The position numbers and the translations under genes are program-made. A stretch of 20,605 nt of DNA from JBBRCX01 sp038204465 (lineage in GTDB: Bacteria; Planctomycetota; Phycisphaerae; Tepidisphaerales; Tepidisphaeraceae), in assembly GCA_038204465.1 (NCBI GenBank), contig JBBRCX010000081.1:1-20605 (forward strand). Reading direction: 5' to 3'. The stretch's first letter is position 1; each line of letters begins with the position of its first letter. Below are positions 5,686 to 13,709 of the stretch, piece after piece. The notes beneath the pieces are model-generated. The model was not told the origin of the DNA. It made no database searches and saw only the letters and a program-made list of their open reading frames with translations.

Positions 5686-8103
5686 CTATTGCCCGCCGGG
5701 GAGGGGCGGCTGCGGGGCGGCGTCCTCGCCACTGGTCGACGGCAGCGGAACGTAGATTTTCTCCGACGGCTTAGTGGTTGCGCCCCGATCCAGACCGCGC
5801 ATATGCTCCTGGAAAGTGCCGGGTTGAACCGCGGAGGGCACCAGCTTGATTCCCCTCATTTCGTCGTTCGACATCCCCTGCACTTTTTCCGGCTGGGGTG
5901 CGACGTGCGGCGTCAGGAAGATCAGAAGTTCCGTTTTGGTCTTGGTGACCTGCGTGCGCGCGAAGAGCAGATTCAGGCCGGGGATGTCGCCGAGGATGGG
6001 GATCTTATTCACGGTCTGAGTCTTCTGGTCCTGCATCATTCCGCCGATCACGATGGTTTCGCCATTGCGGATTCCAACCCTGCTGTCAGCGGAGCGGAGA
6101 TTAAACACCGGCGCGCGCACCGTCGAGGAGATCGGTACGGTCTGATCGGAGATCGACGACACCTCGGGCGAGACGTCGCAGATCACCAGCCCGTCGGGGT
6201 TGATATGCGGCGTGACGTTGAGAATGATGCCGATGTCGCGGTAAGTGATCTGGTTGACGGGGTTGTTGTTAATGTCCACGCGGCTGTCGGTGATGATCGG
6301 CACCTCCTGGCCGACGACGATGGAAGCCACCTGGTTGTCGCTGGCGAGGATGTAGGGCCGGGAGAGGACGTCGAGCTTTCCGGCGGTGGCAAGGGCATGG
6401 AAGGTGGCGGCAAGATGTTCTTCGAGGAAGGTGATCGCGAGTCCGCCGCTTGCGGCATTCGCGGCGACATTTCCCAGGGTGGAGACGCCGGCCTGACCTC
6501 TGCCGCTGGCGCGAAGATTGAGGATTGAGAAGTCGGTGCCGAGATCGTCGCTGTTGTTGTGGGTCACCTCCGCGATCAGCACCTTGATCAGCACCTGTGG
6601 GACGGGGCGGTCGAGTTCCGTGACGATCGCCTTGACGCGGTCTTCGAACTTCGACGCGGCGGCAATCAAAAGCGAGTTGGTGTTCTGGTCCGCGACGACG
6701 AGCACTTGCCCGGCGAGGTCGGCTGCGACATTGGACATTGCGCCGGGGACGTTGACGGCGCCGCCCCCTTGTCCGGTATTGAAAGGCCGCGCGGCCTGAC
6801 TGCCGCCGCCAAATCCACCGAGCCCGGTGCCCATCCCGGCGCCGCCGCCCGCGCCAAAGCTGCCACCGCCGCCTCCCGTTCGCCCGAACGCGCTGCTGTT
6901 GCTGCTGCCACTGACGCCGCGATTGGACGAAACGCGGTTATTCGCTGTTGAGCCGTACGCGCCGCGGTTATTCACGTTGGAAGTGCCGGTGGCGCCGAAG
7001 AGGCTGTTGAGCGTGTTCTGCATGTCGACAGCCTGGCCGTTGCGAACGCGATAGATGAAGAAGGTCTGCTCGGCGGATGGATTGGTGTCGAGTTCCTGAA
7101 GCATGGAGTCGATGACCCTGAGCGTGTCGCTGGGCCCGGCGACGACCACGGTGTTGGTTCGGACGTCTGCGGACGCCTGGATGCGCCCGGTCTGGCCCTG
7201 CTCGCTCTGCCCCTGCGCGCTGGCGCCCTGACCGCCAAAGCCGGCGCCACCGAACCCCCCGGCGCCCCGTCCCTGCCCGCCGCCGGCAGCGCCACCGCTG
7301 AACGCCCGAAAGAAGGGGAACTGGGTCAGGTTCAGGTTCTGACCCGGCTGGTTCTGGGGGCCGAAAATGTCCATGACCAGCTTGGCCGCCTGGGTCGCAT
7401 CGGCGAACTTGAGCTGGCGGACCTTGATGCCATTTTCCAGGGCATCGCGCTTGTCCATGGTGGAGATGACTTCGACGATGCGGCGGATGTTGGCCGCGGT
7501 GTCGGTCATCACGATCGTGTTGCTGCCGCCGTTGGCGGTCACGTCCGCATCGGGGCCGACGAGGGGCTGCAGGTCCTGCCTGAGTTTGACGGCGTCGACG
7601 CTGCGCACGGGAATGACCTGCGTGATCAGGTCGTCGGTCGGCTCTATCTGCCCGGGCACGGCGCCGAAGTGGACGGGGATGCTTCCTTTCTTCGCCTTCT
7701 CGCGCGCGACGATCTTCAGGATCCGGCCCATCTGGATGGCGGTGTAGCCGTTCACTTTCAGGACGGTGTTCAGGAGGGTGACCGCCTCGGCGGGGCTGAC
7801 GGGCTGCTTGCTGAGCACCGTGACGCGGCCATCGACCGGCGCTTCCTTGACGACGATGAAGCCGGCGACGTCGGACAGATGCTCCAGCACCGCGTCAACG
7901 GGCGCGTCCTTGAAGTTGAGGCTGATCTGCGTGGTGGGATTGGTGACGGCGGGGCGCATCACGCTGACGGCTGAATCGCCGGTGGTCGGCGCGCTCGCCG
8001 GCGCCGTTGCAGGAACAAGGGCTTGCCCGCGAAGGCGCAGCGGGTGTGCGGCCAAGGCGAGAGCGGTGCACAACAGGATCGCGCTGCGACGAAGACTGGG
8101 CAT
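5686..8103 (-). CDS. gspD: Type II secretion secretin GspD (PilQ-like), 805 aa
   Basis: This is the outer-membrane channel of the secretion system. With ATG 8103 (AAAGG upstream) the protein starts with a signal peptide, MPSLRRSAILLCTALALAAH. An N0 domain follows (ISLNFKDAPVDAVLEHLSDV, about 60-135), then N1-N3 repeats (IPVRSVDAVKLRQDLQPLVG; QADVRTNT-type loops; FIYRVRNGQAVDMQNTLNSL). The secretin core is at about 500-735, with VPQVLIKVLIAEVTHN, VGQEVPIITDS, VTPHINPDGLVICDVSPEVS, IRNGETIVIGGMMQD, IPILGDIPGLNLLFA and ELLIFLTPHV. Two long Gly/Ser/Asn-rich inserts (about 270-306 and 370-451) interrupt the N2 and N3 regions. ATG 8184, overlapping the upstream stop as TAATG, is an alternative start that would add 27 residues before the signal peptide. 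The C-terminal ~65 residues are Pro-rich and may contact a pilotin. Confidence 0.95.
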   Translation of the reverse strand: MPSLRRSAILLCTALALAAHPLRLRGQALVPATAPASAPTTGDSAVSVMRPAVTNPTTQISLNFKDAPVDAVLEHLSDVAGFIVVKEAPVDGRVTVLSKQPVSPAEAVTLLNTVLKVNGYTAIQMGRILKIVAREKAKKGSIPVHFGAVPGQIEPTDDLITQVIPVRSVDAVKLRQDLQPLVGPDADVTANGGSNTIVMTDTAANIRRIVEVISTMDKRDALENGIKVRQLKFADATQAAKLVMDIFGPQNQPGQNLNLTQFPFFRAFSGGAAGGGQGRGAGGFGGAGFGGQGASAQGQSEQGQTGRIQASADVRTNTVVVAGPSDTLRVIDSMLQELDTNPSAEQTFFIYRVRNGQAVDMQNTLNSLFGATGTSNVNNRGAYGSTANNRVSSNRGVSGSSNSSAFGRTGGGGGSFGAGGGAGMGTGLGGFGGGSQAARPFNTGQGGGAVNVPGAMSNVAADLAGQVLVVADQNTNSLLIAAASKFEDRVKAIVTELDRPVPQVLIKVLIAEVTHNNSDDLGTDFSILNLRASGRGQAGVSTLGNVAANAASGGLAITFLEEHLAATFHALATAGKLDVLSRPYILASDNQVASIVVGQEVPIITDSRVDINNNPVNQITYRDIGIILNVTPHINPDGLVICDVSPEVSSISDQTVPISSTVRAPVFNLRSADSRVGIRNGETIVIGGMMQDQKTQTVNKIPILGDIPGLNLLFARTQVTKTKTELLIFLTPHVAPQPEKVQGMSNDEMRGIKLVPSAVQPGTFQEHMRGLDRGATTKPSEKIYVPLPSTSGEDAAPQPPLPGGQ

Positions 8104-8183
8104 GGCGGACCTTTCGTTTGAGCGATTTCGAACGGCGTTTTTCCGCGATCCTCTCACCGGGACGGACTGCGAGGATGAATTCA

Positions 8184-8822
8184 TTACCTGCCCACTTCCT
8201 GCTGACGCCTGCGGCGCATCCGTTCAAGAACATCGTCAGTGCTGGCGCCGGGGGGCGCGACGGGAGAGGTCATGGTCGTCGGCCCGGTGCTCGGCACCGC
8301 GGCGGCCTGATCGCCCACGAGATTCTGTCCAATGGCGACGCGGGTGACGTGCCCTGCGACGCTGTAGTCGAGCCGATCGAGGGTGATCGCGGCGATGGTC
8401 CCGCGCGCCAGCGAATCGCCTGGCTTGAGCATGAGCACCTTGCCGGCGGTCGTGTCTTCTACCAGGGCCGCGACGGCGTTGTCGGTTTGCGTCGCACCTT
8501 TGAAGACCATGGACTGCTCGGGTGAAGCGGAGTCGGCGCTGCCGCGCCAGGCGCTGGCCCCGGAGTTCAAACGAGCCCGGCCCTTCATGAAGATGCTGCG
8601 AGAGATCAGCACGCTGAACTCCATGGGCATTTGCCGGGAGATGAGAGGCGTCTCTGCTGCCGATCTCGTGGTGGGTGTCGAACTCGGGAGGCCCGGCGCG
8701 GCGAGCGTGGTGGGGGCGGTGGATGGTGCCGATGCGGGCGATGTGCTCACGTCGGCGAGGGTCGTGGCCCCGACAATCAACCGGGCAAAGCAAGCAAGGT
8801 GAAAAGACCGGCGGAGTTTCAC
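8184..8822 (-). CDS. GspC/PilP-like inner-membrane linker protein, 212 aa
   Basis: A hydrophobic N-terminal segment (about 8-23) is followed by a long Ala/Pro/Ser/Thr-rich linker (25-60). A globular part (about 100-170) has the strand pattern of the GspC HR domain and PilP: SMVFKGATQTDNAVAALVED, then VLMLKPGDSLARGTIAAITL, then DRLDYSV and THVTR-like strands ending in IGQNLVG. The pattern 'G-D-x-L-x-x-G-x-I-x-x-I' is the hallmark used here. Such domains bind the secretin N0 domain and connect it to GspL/M. The C-terminus is Pro/Thr-rich with a basic tail (RMRRRRQQE) and no PDZ domain, unlike many proteobacterial GspC. The start is GTG 8822, overlapping the upstream TGA by 4 bases. The position just before the secretin matches pilP-pilQ order. 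Assignment rests on weak similarity plus context. Confidence 0.7.
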   Translation of the reverse strand: MKLRRSFHLACFARLIVGATTLADVSTSPASAPSTAPTTLAAPGLPSSTPTTRSAAETPLISRQMPMEFSVLISRSIFMKGRARLNSGASAWRGSADSASPEQSMVFKGATQTDNAVAALVEDTTAGKVLMLKPGDSLARGTIAAITLDRLDYSVAGHVTRVAIGQNLVGDQAAAVPSTGPTTMTSPVAPPGASTDDVLERMRRRRQQEVGR

Positions 8823-9391
8823 GATTGACCTCCGCGGCCGGAGGCGGGTGGCGCGGGTGCTGCACCCTTCTTCTCGGGGCGGCTCAAGGTCGAGACGCTG
8901 AGCTGGACGGAAAGGTCATCGGCGCCTTCTTTCCGCGGGCTGATCTGCACGTCATTCACGCGAATTGGAATGTCAGGCGTCTCCATCGCCCAGAGCAGGC
9001 GGGAGACCGCCGCCATCGGCCCGGTCGCGGTGACGTGGAAACTGCTGACCTGGAAGGGCCCCTCCTGGGTCGTTCGTTCGGGCTTCAGGGTTGTGAGATC
9101 GACGCCCGCCGACTGCGTCCAACTGAGGATCGCGTGCATTGCCTGGCTTTCGGCCGCAGAGGCATCGGCTTTCAGTCCGGACTTCTGGATCGTCGCCCAG
9201 ATGGGCCGGAGCTTGCGCTGGCGGTCAAAGAGCGATTGGGCCTGGCTCAATTGCGCGACTGCCTGCTGGCGATCGGCGGCGAGGGTCGAGCGGCGCTCGA
9301 GATAGGGCGTAAGCAGGAGGCGGTCCAGCGCGAGAAGCGCCAGCGCGATCGCGGTGCCGATGGCAATGTAGAGCTCGCGCCTGGAAAGCAT
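8819..9391 (-). CDS. GspM/PilO-like inner-membrane protein, 190 aa
   Basis: The architecture is that of GspM/PilO: a short cytoplasmic N-terminus, one membrane helix (about 7-25, ELYIAIGTAIALALLALDRL), a coiled coil (about 33-62, rich in Ala/Gln/Arg/Glu) and a periplasmic ferredoxin-like domain (about 75-165). The domain includes FQVSSFHVTATGPMAAVSRL and WAMETPDIPIRVNDVQISPR. The latter stretch closely follows the PilO pattern of strand-helix-strand with 'P..I.V..v.i'. In the machine it dimerises with GspL and stabilises it. ATG 9391 is chosen because GAGGTG lies 7 bases upstream; GTG 9400 is in frame. The 3' end overlaps the GspC-like gene by 4 bases. A Pro/Ala/Gly-rich tail ends the protein. 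Confidence 0.85.
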   Translation of the reverse strand: MLSRRELYIAIGTAIALALLALDRLLLTPYLERRSTLAADRQQAVAQLSQAQSLFDRQRKLRPIWATIQKSGLKADASAAESQAMHAILSWTQSAGVDLTTLKPERTTQEGPFQVSSFHVTATGPMAAVSRLLWAMETPDIPIRVNDVQISPRKEGADDLSVQLSVSTLSRPEKKGAAPAPPASGRGGQS

Positions 9392-9406
9392 AGATCGCAC
9401 CTCGAA

Positions 9407-10903
9407 TTACTGCGTAGCCGCCTTTGGCGGCATGTAGTTGAACGTGACGGAGAACGAGACTTCGCGTCCGCGGCCGACCTCCTGGGTGCCGCCGTGCTTC
9501 ACCTGGGTGAAGGCGGCCGATCGCTTCAGGCGATCGATGAGCGACTGGACCTGGCCTTGGTCGGGCGACTTTCCGAACAGCTGGCCGCTGAACGGAGCAG
9601 GTTCACCGACGGTTTTGCGCGATCCCGGGCCGGATTGGCCGGCGCCCGCTGCCTGCCGCGCGGTGTCGCGAATGATGAGGCTCGTCGCGTAGGTCTGCCC
9701 GTCGTCGGGCATCGCGTTGGTGAGGTCGCGCAGGCAGGCGACATAGCGCGGGTTCGTTCCGTGGAACGCCTGCGCGATTGAGACCATTGAGACGAAAGAG
9801 TCGGCGGATGAGACCTCTCCGCGCATGCGGTCGATCTGCGAGCGAAGCGTGTCGAGCTGGTCCTGCTGTTGTGAGAGGTCATGATAAGCGTATGTGACGA
9901 GTGCGATGGCGAGGACCGCGGCAAGGCCGGCGATGAGCGCGGATCGAGGAAGGCGGCGCGCCCGGGGCGCGGCGAGGCGCGGCTTGAGGAAGTTGATGAG
10001 CGGAATCGCCGGCGGCGCGACCGCCGAAAGCGCCAGAGCGACGGCAGCGGCATACTGGCTGCCCTCGCCGTTTCGCGAGGCTTCATCCGATGGCGTGATG
10101 CCGAGACTGGGGAGATCGCCCCTGCTGACCTTAAGGCCCAGGTCCTGCTCCAGCGCGGCTGCGTCGAGCCCGGCGCTGTCCCAGAGGACCATCTCGCGGA
10201 CAGAGCCATTGGTGGGCGTGGCGGAAACGGCGCGGCGCAGCTCGCCGACGAATGCGCGAGCGGCGACGGCAGGGCCGGGTGAGCGGAGGTGCCGCAGCGC
10301 GCTGGCCGTTCCGCCAGACTGGGCGGTGAGCTCCGCGGCGGTTGGCCCGACCGCGAGCACCAGCGCATCGGTTCGGGAGGCGCGGGCGGTCGCGGCGCCG
10401 AGCGCGATGGCGGTGGGGGTCACGGCGATGAGCTTGAGATCCGCGGCGGCGCAAAGCAGCCTTGCCGCTTCGACGTAGCGCTGCGGGGTTGCGAGGAGCA
10501 GGACCGGCTGCAGCCTGGCGATTGGTGAGCCGGCAGGGGCTTTGGCGTAATCGTAGACGAGGTCTTTCAGCTCGGAGGAGAACTCACCCTCGGCCTGGAG
10601 CCGCAGGAGGTCAATGAGCGTGCTCTCATCGGTGGCAGGCACTTCGCGGGCCTTCACTGCGAGCCAACGCGCAGGCAGACCGACGACCGCTGAGTTGGCA
10701 GTGAATCCTTTTTCCTTGAGCAAGGCAGCGAGTGCGGCGCCGAGCGCCGCCGGCTGATCGACGGAGACGGCGTCGGGATATTGCAGCTCGGCGAGCTTGC
10801 GCACTTCGGGCTTGGCGGCGCCGGTGAGGATGAGTTCCGCGGCCAGCAGCGATCGCTCGCCGAGGGCGATTCCGATGACCTTGTTGTAGCGCACGCGGTT
10901 CAA
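9407..10903 (-). CDS. gspL: GspL-like protein, PilM plus PilN in one chain, 498 aa
   Basis: Residues about 8-290 look like the actin-fold cytoplasmic domain of PilM/GspL. The first strand is VIGIALGERSLLAAEL, where the usual Asp of the phosphate-1 loop ('GIDIG') is absent, so ATP binding is doubtful. Also present are VVGLPARWLAVK, TLIDLLRLQAEGEF and LKLIAVTPTAIALG. A PilN-like part starts at PLINFLKPRL (about 301-310), with a membrane helix at 321-340 (SALIAGLAAVLAIALVTYAY), a coiled coil (DLSQQQDQLDTLRSQIDRM) and a periplasmic domain to the end. The protein binds GspE in the cytoplasm and GspM across the membrane. The start is probably TTG 10903, because CTGAGG lies 6 bases upstream and the upstream gene stops at 10920; GTG 10894 is possible. 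It is longer than many GspL proteins because the full PilM-like domain is kept. Confidence 0.85.
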   Translation of the reverse strand: MNRVRYNKVIGIALGERSLLAAELILTGAAKPEVRKLAELQYPDAVSVDQPAALGAALAALLKEKGFTANSAVVGLPARWLAVKAREVPATDESTLIDLLRLQAEGEFSSELKDLVYDYAKAPAGSPIARLQPVLLLATPQRYVEAARLLCAAADLKLIAVTPTAIALGAATARASRTDALVLAVGPTAAELTAQSGGTASALRHLRSPGPAVAARAFVGELRRAVSATPTNGSVREMVLWDSAGLDAAALEQDLGLKVSRGDLPSLGITPSDEASRNGEGSQYAAAVALALSAVAPPAIPLINFLKPRLAAPRARRLPRSALIAGLAAVLAIALVTYAYHDLSQQQDQLDTLRSQIDRMRGEVSSADSFVSMVSIAQAFHGTNPRYVACLRDLTNAMPDDGQTYATSLIIRDTARQAAGAGQSGPGSRKTVGEPAPFSGQLFGKSPDQGQVQSLIDRLKRSAAFTQVKHGGTQEVGRGREVSFSVTFNYMPPKAATQ

Positions 10904-10919
10904 TGCATTCCTCAGGTCA

Positions 10920-12098
10920 TTACGGCAGCGCGCCGCCGAACCCGCCGGTCTGCGCGCCAAACTGCGAGGGGGCTTTCCCCGCGCGCAGCTCATCGCGGAT
11001 GGCGGATGGCAGCGGCCACCCCAATTCGGTCAGGTCACGGCGATATACGACCGGGGCGTTCGACTGGTGAATATCGATTACGATTCGGACGCGGCGAAAG
11101 GCACGGCCATCGCCGCTGGCGGCGACGATGTCGGCGGAAAATTGGGAGGAGATGGTGGTAAACGCGGGGCCCAGGGCGCGGACCTGCGCCGGCGTGATCG
11201 GGGCCGCGGCGCGGCGGGCGATCACCATGTCGGCGGCCGGCTGGGAGATGCCCATCGCCCGCAGCACCTGCTGCGGCGCGGTGTTGACGTTCACAAGCCC
11301 ATGGGCCATGCGGGGGGATTGCGGCGGCGAGCCTCCCTGCACGACCCCTGAGCTGTAAACGGTGAGATAGCTGAAGAGCCCGCGGCTGTCGCTGGGGGCG
11401 CTGCTGAACGCGGCGGACAATCCGCCTGTGGCGCGCTCCGCATCGTCGATCACACCGTTGCGGTTTCGGTCATAGCCGTACAGGAGATCGGGCGTGAGGC
11501 CCTTGACGAGCAGCAGTTCTTCGACGGTTTCATACTCGGAATTTTTGCAATCGTAGGGCTCCGGCAGCGAGTTGTAGTACGCGCTCTCGGCGCCGTCGGT
11601 GCTTGCCTGCGAGGCGGGGCTGCGCCAGTCGACGATGGCGTCGGCGACGTCGTGCGTGAGCAGCGATGAGAGCGCCAGCAACTGCTCGGCCGTGGCGGTG
11701 TTGAGGCTGATCTTCGCCGATTCGTCGGCGACGTTGAACTGATAGTTCTGGTCGCTGTTGAAATCAGGGGCGAGGATCCAGAAGTAGCCGCCGCCCACGG
11801 GAAGCGCTTCGGCGGGCGTCTGGGTGATGCTGATGGCATCGGTGCCGTAGCCCTCGACGAGGCCGAGCACCCACTGCTCGGCGCCGAGCTCGACGGCGTC
11901 GGCCTGCGCGGCGGCGAGACGATTGCCGGAAGCGAGCGCCTCGGTGCGCATGTTCTGGGCGAAGACGAGCACCAGCCCGCTGAGGATGACGACGATTCCG
12001 AGCGCGGTCACGAAGATCGCGCCGCGGCGCGGCGGCAGATCGTGCGCACGGCGCGGCGTTGGGGTGCGGCGAAGGATGGTAGGGCGGCGCGTGCTCAT
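10920..12098 (-). CDS. gspK: Minor pseudopilin GspK, 392 aa
   Basis: This is the large tip pseudopilin. After a basic leader (26 residues, ending PPRRG) comes the hydrophobic helix AIFVTALGIVVILSGLVLVF. As expected for GspK, there is no Glu at position 5 of the mature protein (Thr instead). The body contains the GspK helical domain pattern: ESAKISLNTATAEQLLALSS with a helix-hairpin-helix-like stretch, DAIVDWRSP, SEYETVEELLLVKGLTPDLL, and later GLVNVNTAPQQVLRAM and VIARRAAAPITPAQVRAL. Family knowledge places it with GspI and GspJ at the tip of the pseudopilus. An Asp-rich segment (YDRNRNGVIDDAE, about 208-220) resembles an EF-hand-like calcium loop. The ATG at 12098 overlaps the gspJ stop by 4 bases. 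The Gly-rich C-terminus (FGAQTGGFGGALP) is unremarkable. Confidence 0.93.
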   Translation of the reverse strand: MSTRRPTILRRTPTPRRAHDLPPRRGAIFVTALGIVVILSGLVLVFAQNMRTEALASGNRLAAAQADAVELGAEQWVLGLVEGYGTDAISITQTPAEALPVGGGYFWILAPDFNSDQNYQFNVADESAKISLNTATAEQLLALSSLLTHDVADAIVDWRSPASQASTDGAESAYYNSLPEPYDCKNSEYETVEELLLVKGLTPDLLYGYDRNRNGVIDDAERATGGLSAAFSSAPSDSRGLFSYLTVYSSGVVQGGSPPQSPRMAHGLVNVNTAPQQVLRAMGISQPAADMVIARRAAAPITPAQVRALGPAFTTISSQFSADIVAASGDGRAFRRVRIVIDIHQSNAPVVYRRDLTELGWPLPSAIRDELRAGKAPSQFGAQTGGFGGALP

Positions 12099-12787
12099 AG
12101 CGACAAGAGCCCTCCCTGATCTGTTCCGCAGGCGATTGGAAAGACGCGGACAAAGCGATAGGTGCGGGGCTGAGCGGAGCCGGCGGGGCGGTCCAGTTCC
12201 AGGGTTATCTCGATGGCATTTGGCAGGGCATCGGATTGCTGGCTGGAATCCCAGGAATCCGCCCAGGTAGTGCCGTTGTAGTATCGCAGGTTGAGCGCGC
12301 TGACCCCGCGGCAGATGACTTCTTCATCGGGGCTGACCTGAAACTGCGAGAGGAGGTTGCGGACGACCCTGCGCACCAGGCATCGGTCGGAGTATCCGTC
12401 GGGCGTGGCGAGGGCGAGCTGTTCGTTCTTGATTTCGCCATTGGCCGAAGGATGCTCGGGCGCGGCGGCGGTGGTGAAGAATTGCAGTGCGTCGCCGCTG
12501 CGGCCCTCGTCGGATTGTGAATCGGCGCCGATGAATGAGCCGGCGAGCACACCGCCGGGCGGGATGGCGTTGTTCAGGTCCTGGCGAAGGAACTCGAAAG
12601 CCAGTTCAGCGGTTCGAACCGGCTCCAGGGAGGACTCGGCGCTGTCGCGGGCGCGGAAGGCGATGCGCATGCTCGCATAGAGGGAAAACGCCAGCACCGC
12701 GACCATGCCCATCGCGACAACGAGTTCCAGGAGCGTGAAACCCCGGCGTGCATGGCGCGAGCCGGCGTTGGGGCAAGCGTAAATCAT
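12095..12787 (-). CDS. gspJ: Minor pseudopilin GspJ, 230 aa
   Basis: The prepilin leader ends HARRG16 and is followed by FTLLELVVAMGMVAVLAFSL, with Glu5 of the mature protein present for peptidase processing and assembly. The following helix (SMRIAFRARDSAESSLEPVR) and the body with AFEFLRQDLNNAIPP, DALQFFTT and SALNLRYYNGTTW fit GspJ, including the usual F-x-R-D region and late W-D/Y-N strands. The length of about 230 suits GspJ rather than the shorter GspH or GspI. Four cysteines in the mature part (Cys at about 136, 159 and 222, plus Cys5 in the leader) could allow a disulfide. The ATG at 12787 overlaps the gspI stop by 4 bases, and the 3' end overlaps gspK by 4. Confidence 0.93.
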   Translation of the reverse strand: MIYACPNAGSRHARRGFTLLELVVAMGMVAVLAFSLYASMRIAFRARDSAESSLEPVRTAELAFEFLRQDLNNAIPPGGVLAGSFIGADSQSDEGRSGDALQFFTTAAAPEHPSANGEIKNEQLALATPDGYSDRCLVRRVVRNLLSQFQVSPDEEVICRGVSALNLRYYNGTTWADSWDSSQQSDALPNAIEITLELDRPAGSAQPRTYRFVRVFPIACGTDQGGLLSL

Positions 12788-13188
12788 TGGCTGCCCCTCT
12801 CGTGCGCAAGGGTCGAGACCGTTACGGAAGCATCGCGGCCGCGGAAGAGCCAGGAGACGCGGAGGTCGATCTGTTGCAGGCCGGCGTCGGTGGTGTCCTC
12901 GGACCAGGGTTGGACGGTGGCTTCCCAGCGGTAGTCGCGCCAGTCATCGCCGAAGTCGCCCGAGAGCCCGCCGCCCTGCCACTGGCCGGTGGAGACGATC
13001 TCGGCGAGCTTGGACCCGGCGAGTCCGGCGGCTTCGCTGCGGCGTCGCGCGGCGGTGGCGGCGGCGGTGGAGAGCGAGACGCCCTGCATCACCGCCGGCA
13101 GGACGATGGCCATGAGCATCAATGCGGCGAGCACCTCGACGAGAGTAAATCCGCGGGTGCGAGCGTAGTTCGAACGTGGGCGGCTCAT
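12784..13188 (-). CDS. gspI: Minor pseudopilin GspI, 134 aa
   Basis: The leader of 13 residues ends in TRG and is followed by FTLVEVLAALMLMAIVLPAV, with Glu5 present. The helix continues through STAAATAARRRSEAAGLAGS into KLAEIV, then GDFGDDWRDYRWEATVQPW and LQQIDLRVSW. The 'AG..A..KLAE' helix and 'Y.W...V' strand are typical of GspI. In known systems GspI nucleates the tip complex with GspJ and GspK, and those genes lie directly downstream here. The gene overlaps gspH and gspJ by 4 bases at each end (ATGA), so translation of H, I, J and K is probably coupled. Confidence 0.92.
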   Translation of the reverse strand: MSRPRSNYARTRGFTLVEVLAALMLMAIVLPAVMQGVSLSTAAATAARRRSEAAGLAGSKLAEIVSTGQWQGGGLSGDFGDDWRDYRWEATVQPWSEDTTDAGLQQIDLRVSWLFRGRDASVTVSTLAHERGSQ

Positions 13189-13688
13189 CGGGCCGCCCCC
13201 GGGTGCAAAGGTTGGATGGCAAACATTTCGGTTGCGGACGAACAGGCGATTTGCGTGGTTCCGCCGAGGCGGTCGGTGATCTTGATCTGGGCGGGGTCGG
13301 TGCGGCCGCTGGCGCGAAACTGAACGTACTGCCCGTCGGGCTGCAGCGGAACATCGACATCCATCGTCATTCCGTCGGGCACTTCAAAGCGCTTGCCGTA
13401 ATCATTCGCGGGCGCCTGGAAGGTTCCATCGCCGGCGTCGGCGGTGATCCAGAAGGCGCGGGCGGGCGGATCGAAATTGAGGCGATAGGTGCGCGCCTCG
13501 GCGACGGCTTGCTGGCGGGCGTATTGCGCCAGGCCGACGATGAGCCCGGCGCTGTCGTTGCGGGTCCGTCCGACGCCAAAGCCGCGAAGCGAGGGCGCGA
13601 TGGAGCCGACGATGATCGTGAGGATCACCAGGACGAGGATCAGCTCCACGAGGGTAAAGCCGGAAGATGTGGCGCGTTGCCGTCGCAT
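13185..13688 (-). CDS. gspH: Minor pseudopilin GspH, 167 aa
   Basis: The leader is short (10 residues ending SSG) and is followed by FTLVELILVLVILTIIVGSI with Glu5. The next segment has GRTRNDSAGLIVGLAQYARQ and QAVAEARTYRLNFDPPARAF. This 'A..L...L..AR..A......Y.L..D' pattern matches GspH/FimT pseudopilins. The C-terminal half is a beta-rich domain (QYVQFRASGRTDPAQIKITD). It lies 21 bases after gspG with no obvious Shine-Dalgarno before ATG 13688, and overlaps gspI by 4 bases. GspH is thought to connect the tip complex to the GspG filament. Confidence 0.92.
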   Translation of the reverse strand: MRRQRATSSGFTLVELILVLVILTIIVGSIAPSLRGFGVGRTRNDSAGLIVGLAQYARQQAVAEARTYRLNFDPPARAFWITADAGDGTFQAPANDYGKRFEVPDGMTMDVDVPLQPDGQYVQFRASGRTDPAQIKITDRLGGTTQIACSSATEMFAIQPLHPGAAR

Positions 13689-13709
13689 CGCTCGATCGAT
13701 CTGCGAGGA

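Noticed and set aside
8104..8184. Extended GspD start at ATG 8184
   Set aside because: It would put 27 polar and basic residues before a normal signal peptide; ATG 8103 has its own AAAGG site. Kept only as an alternative.
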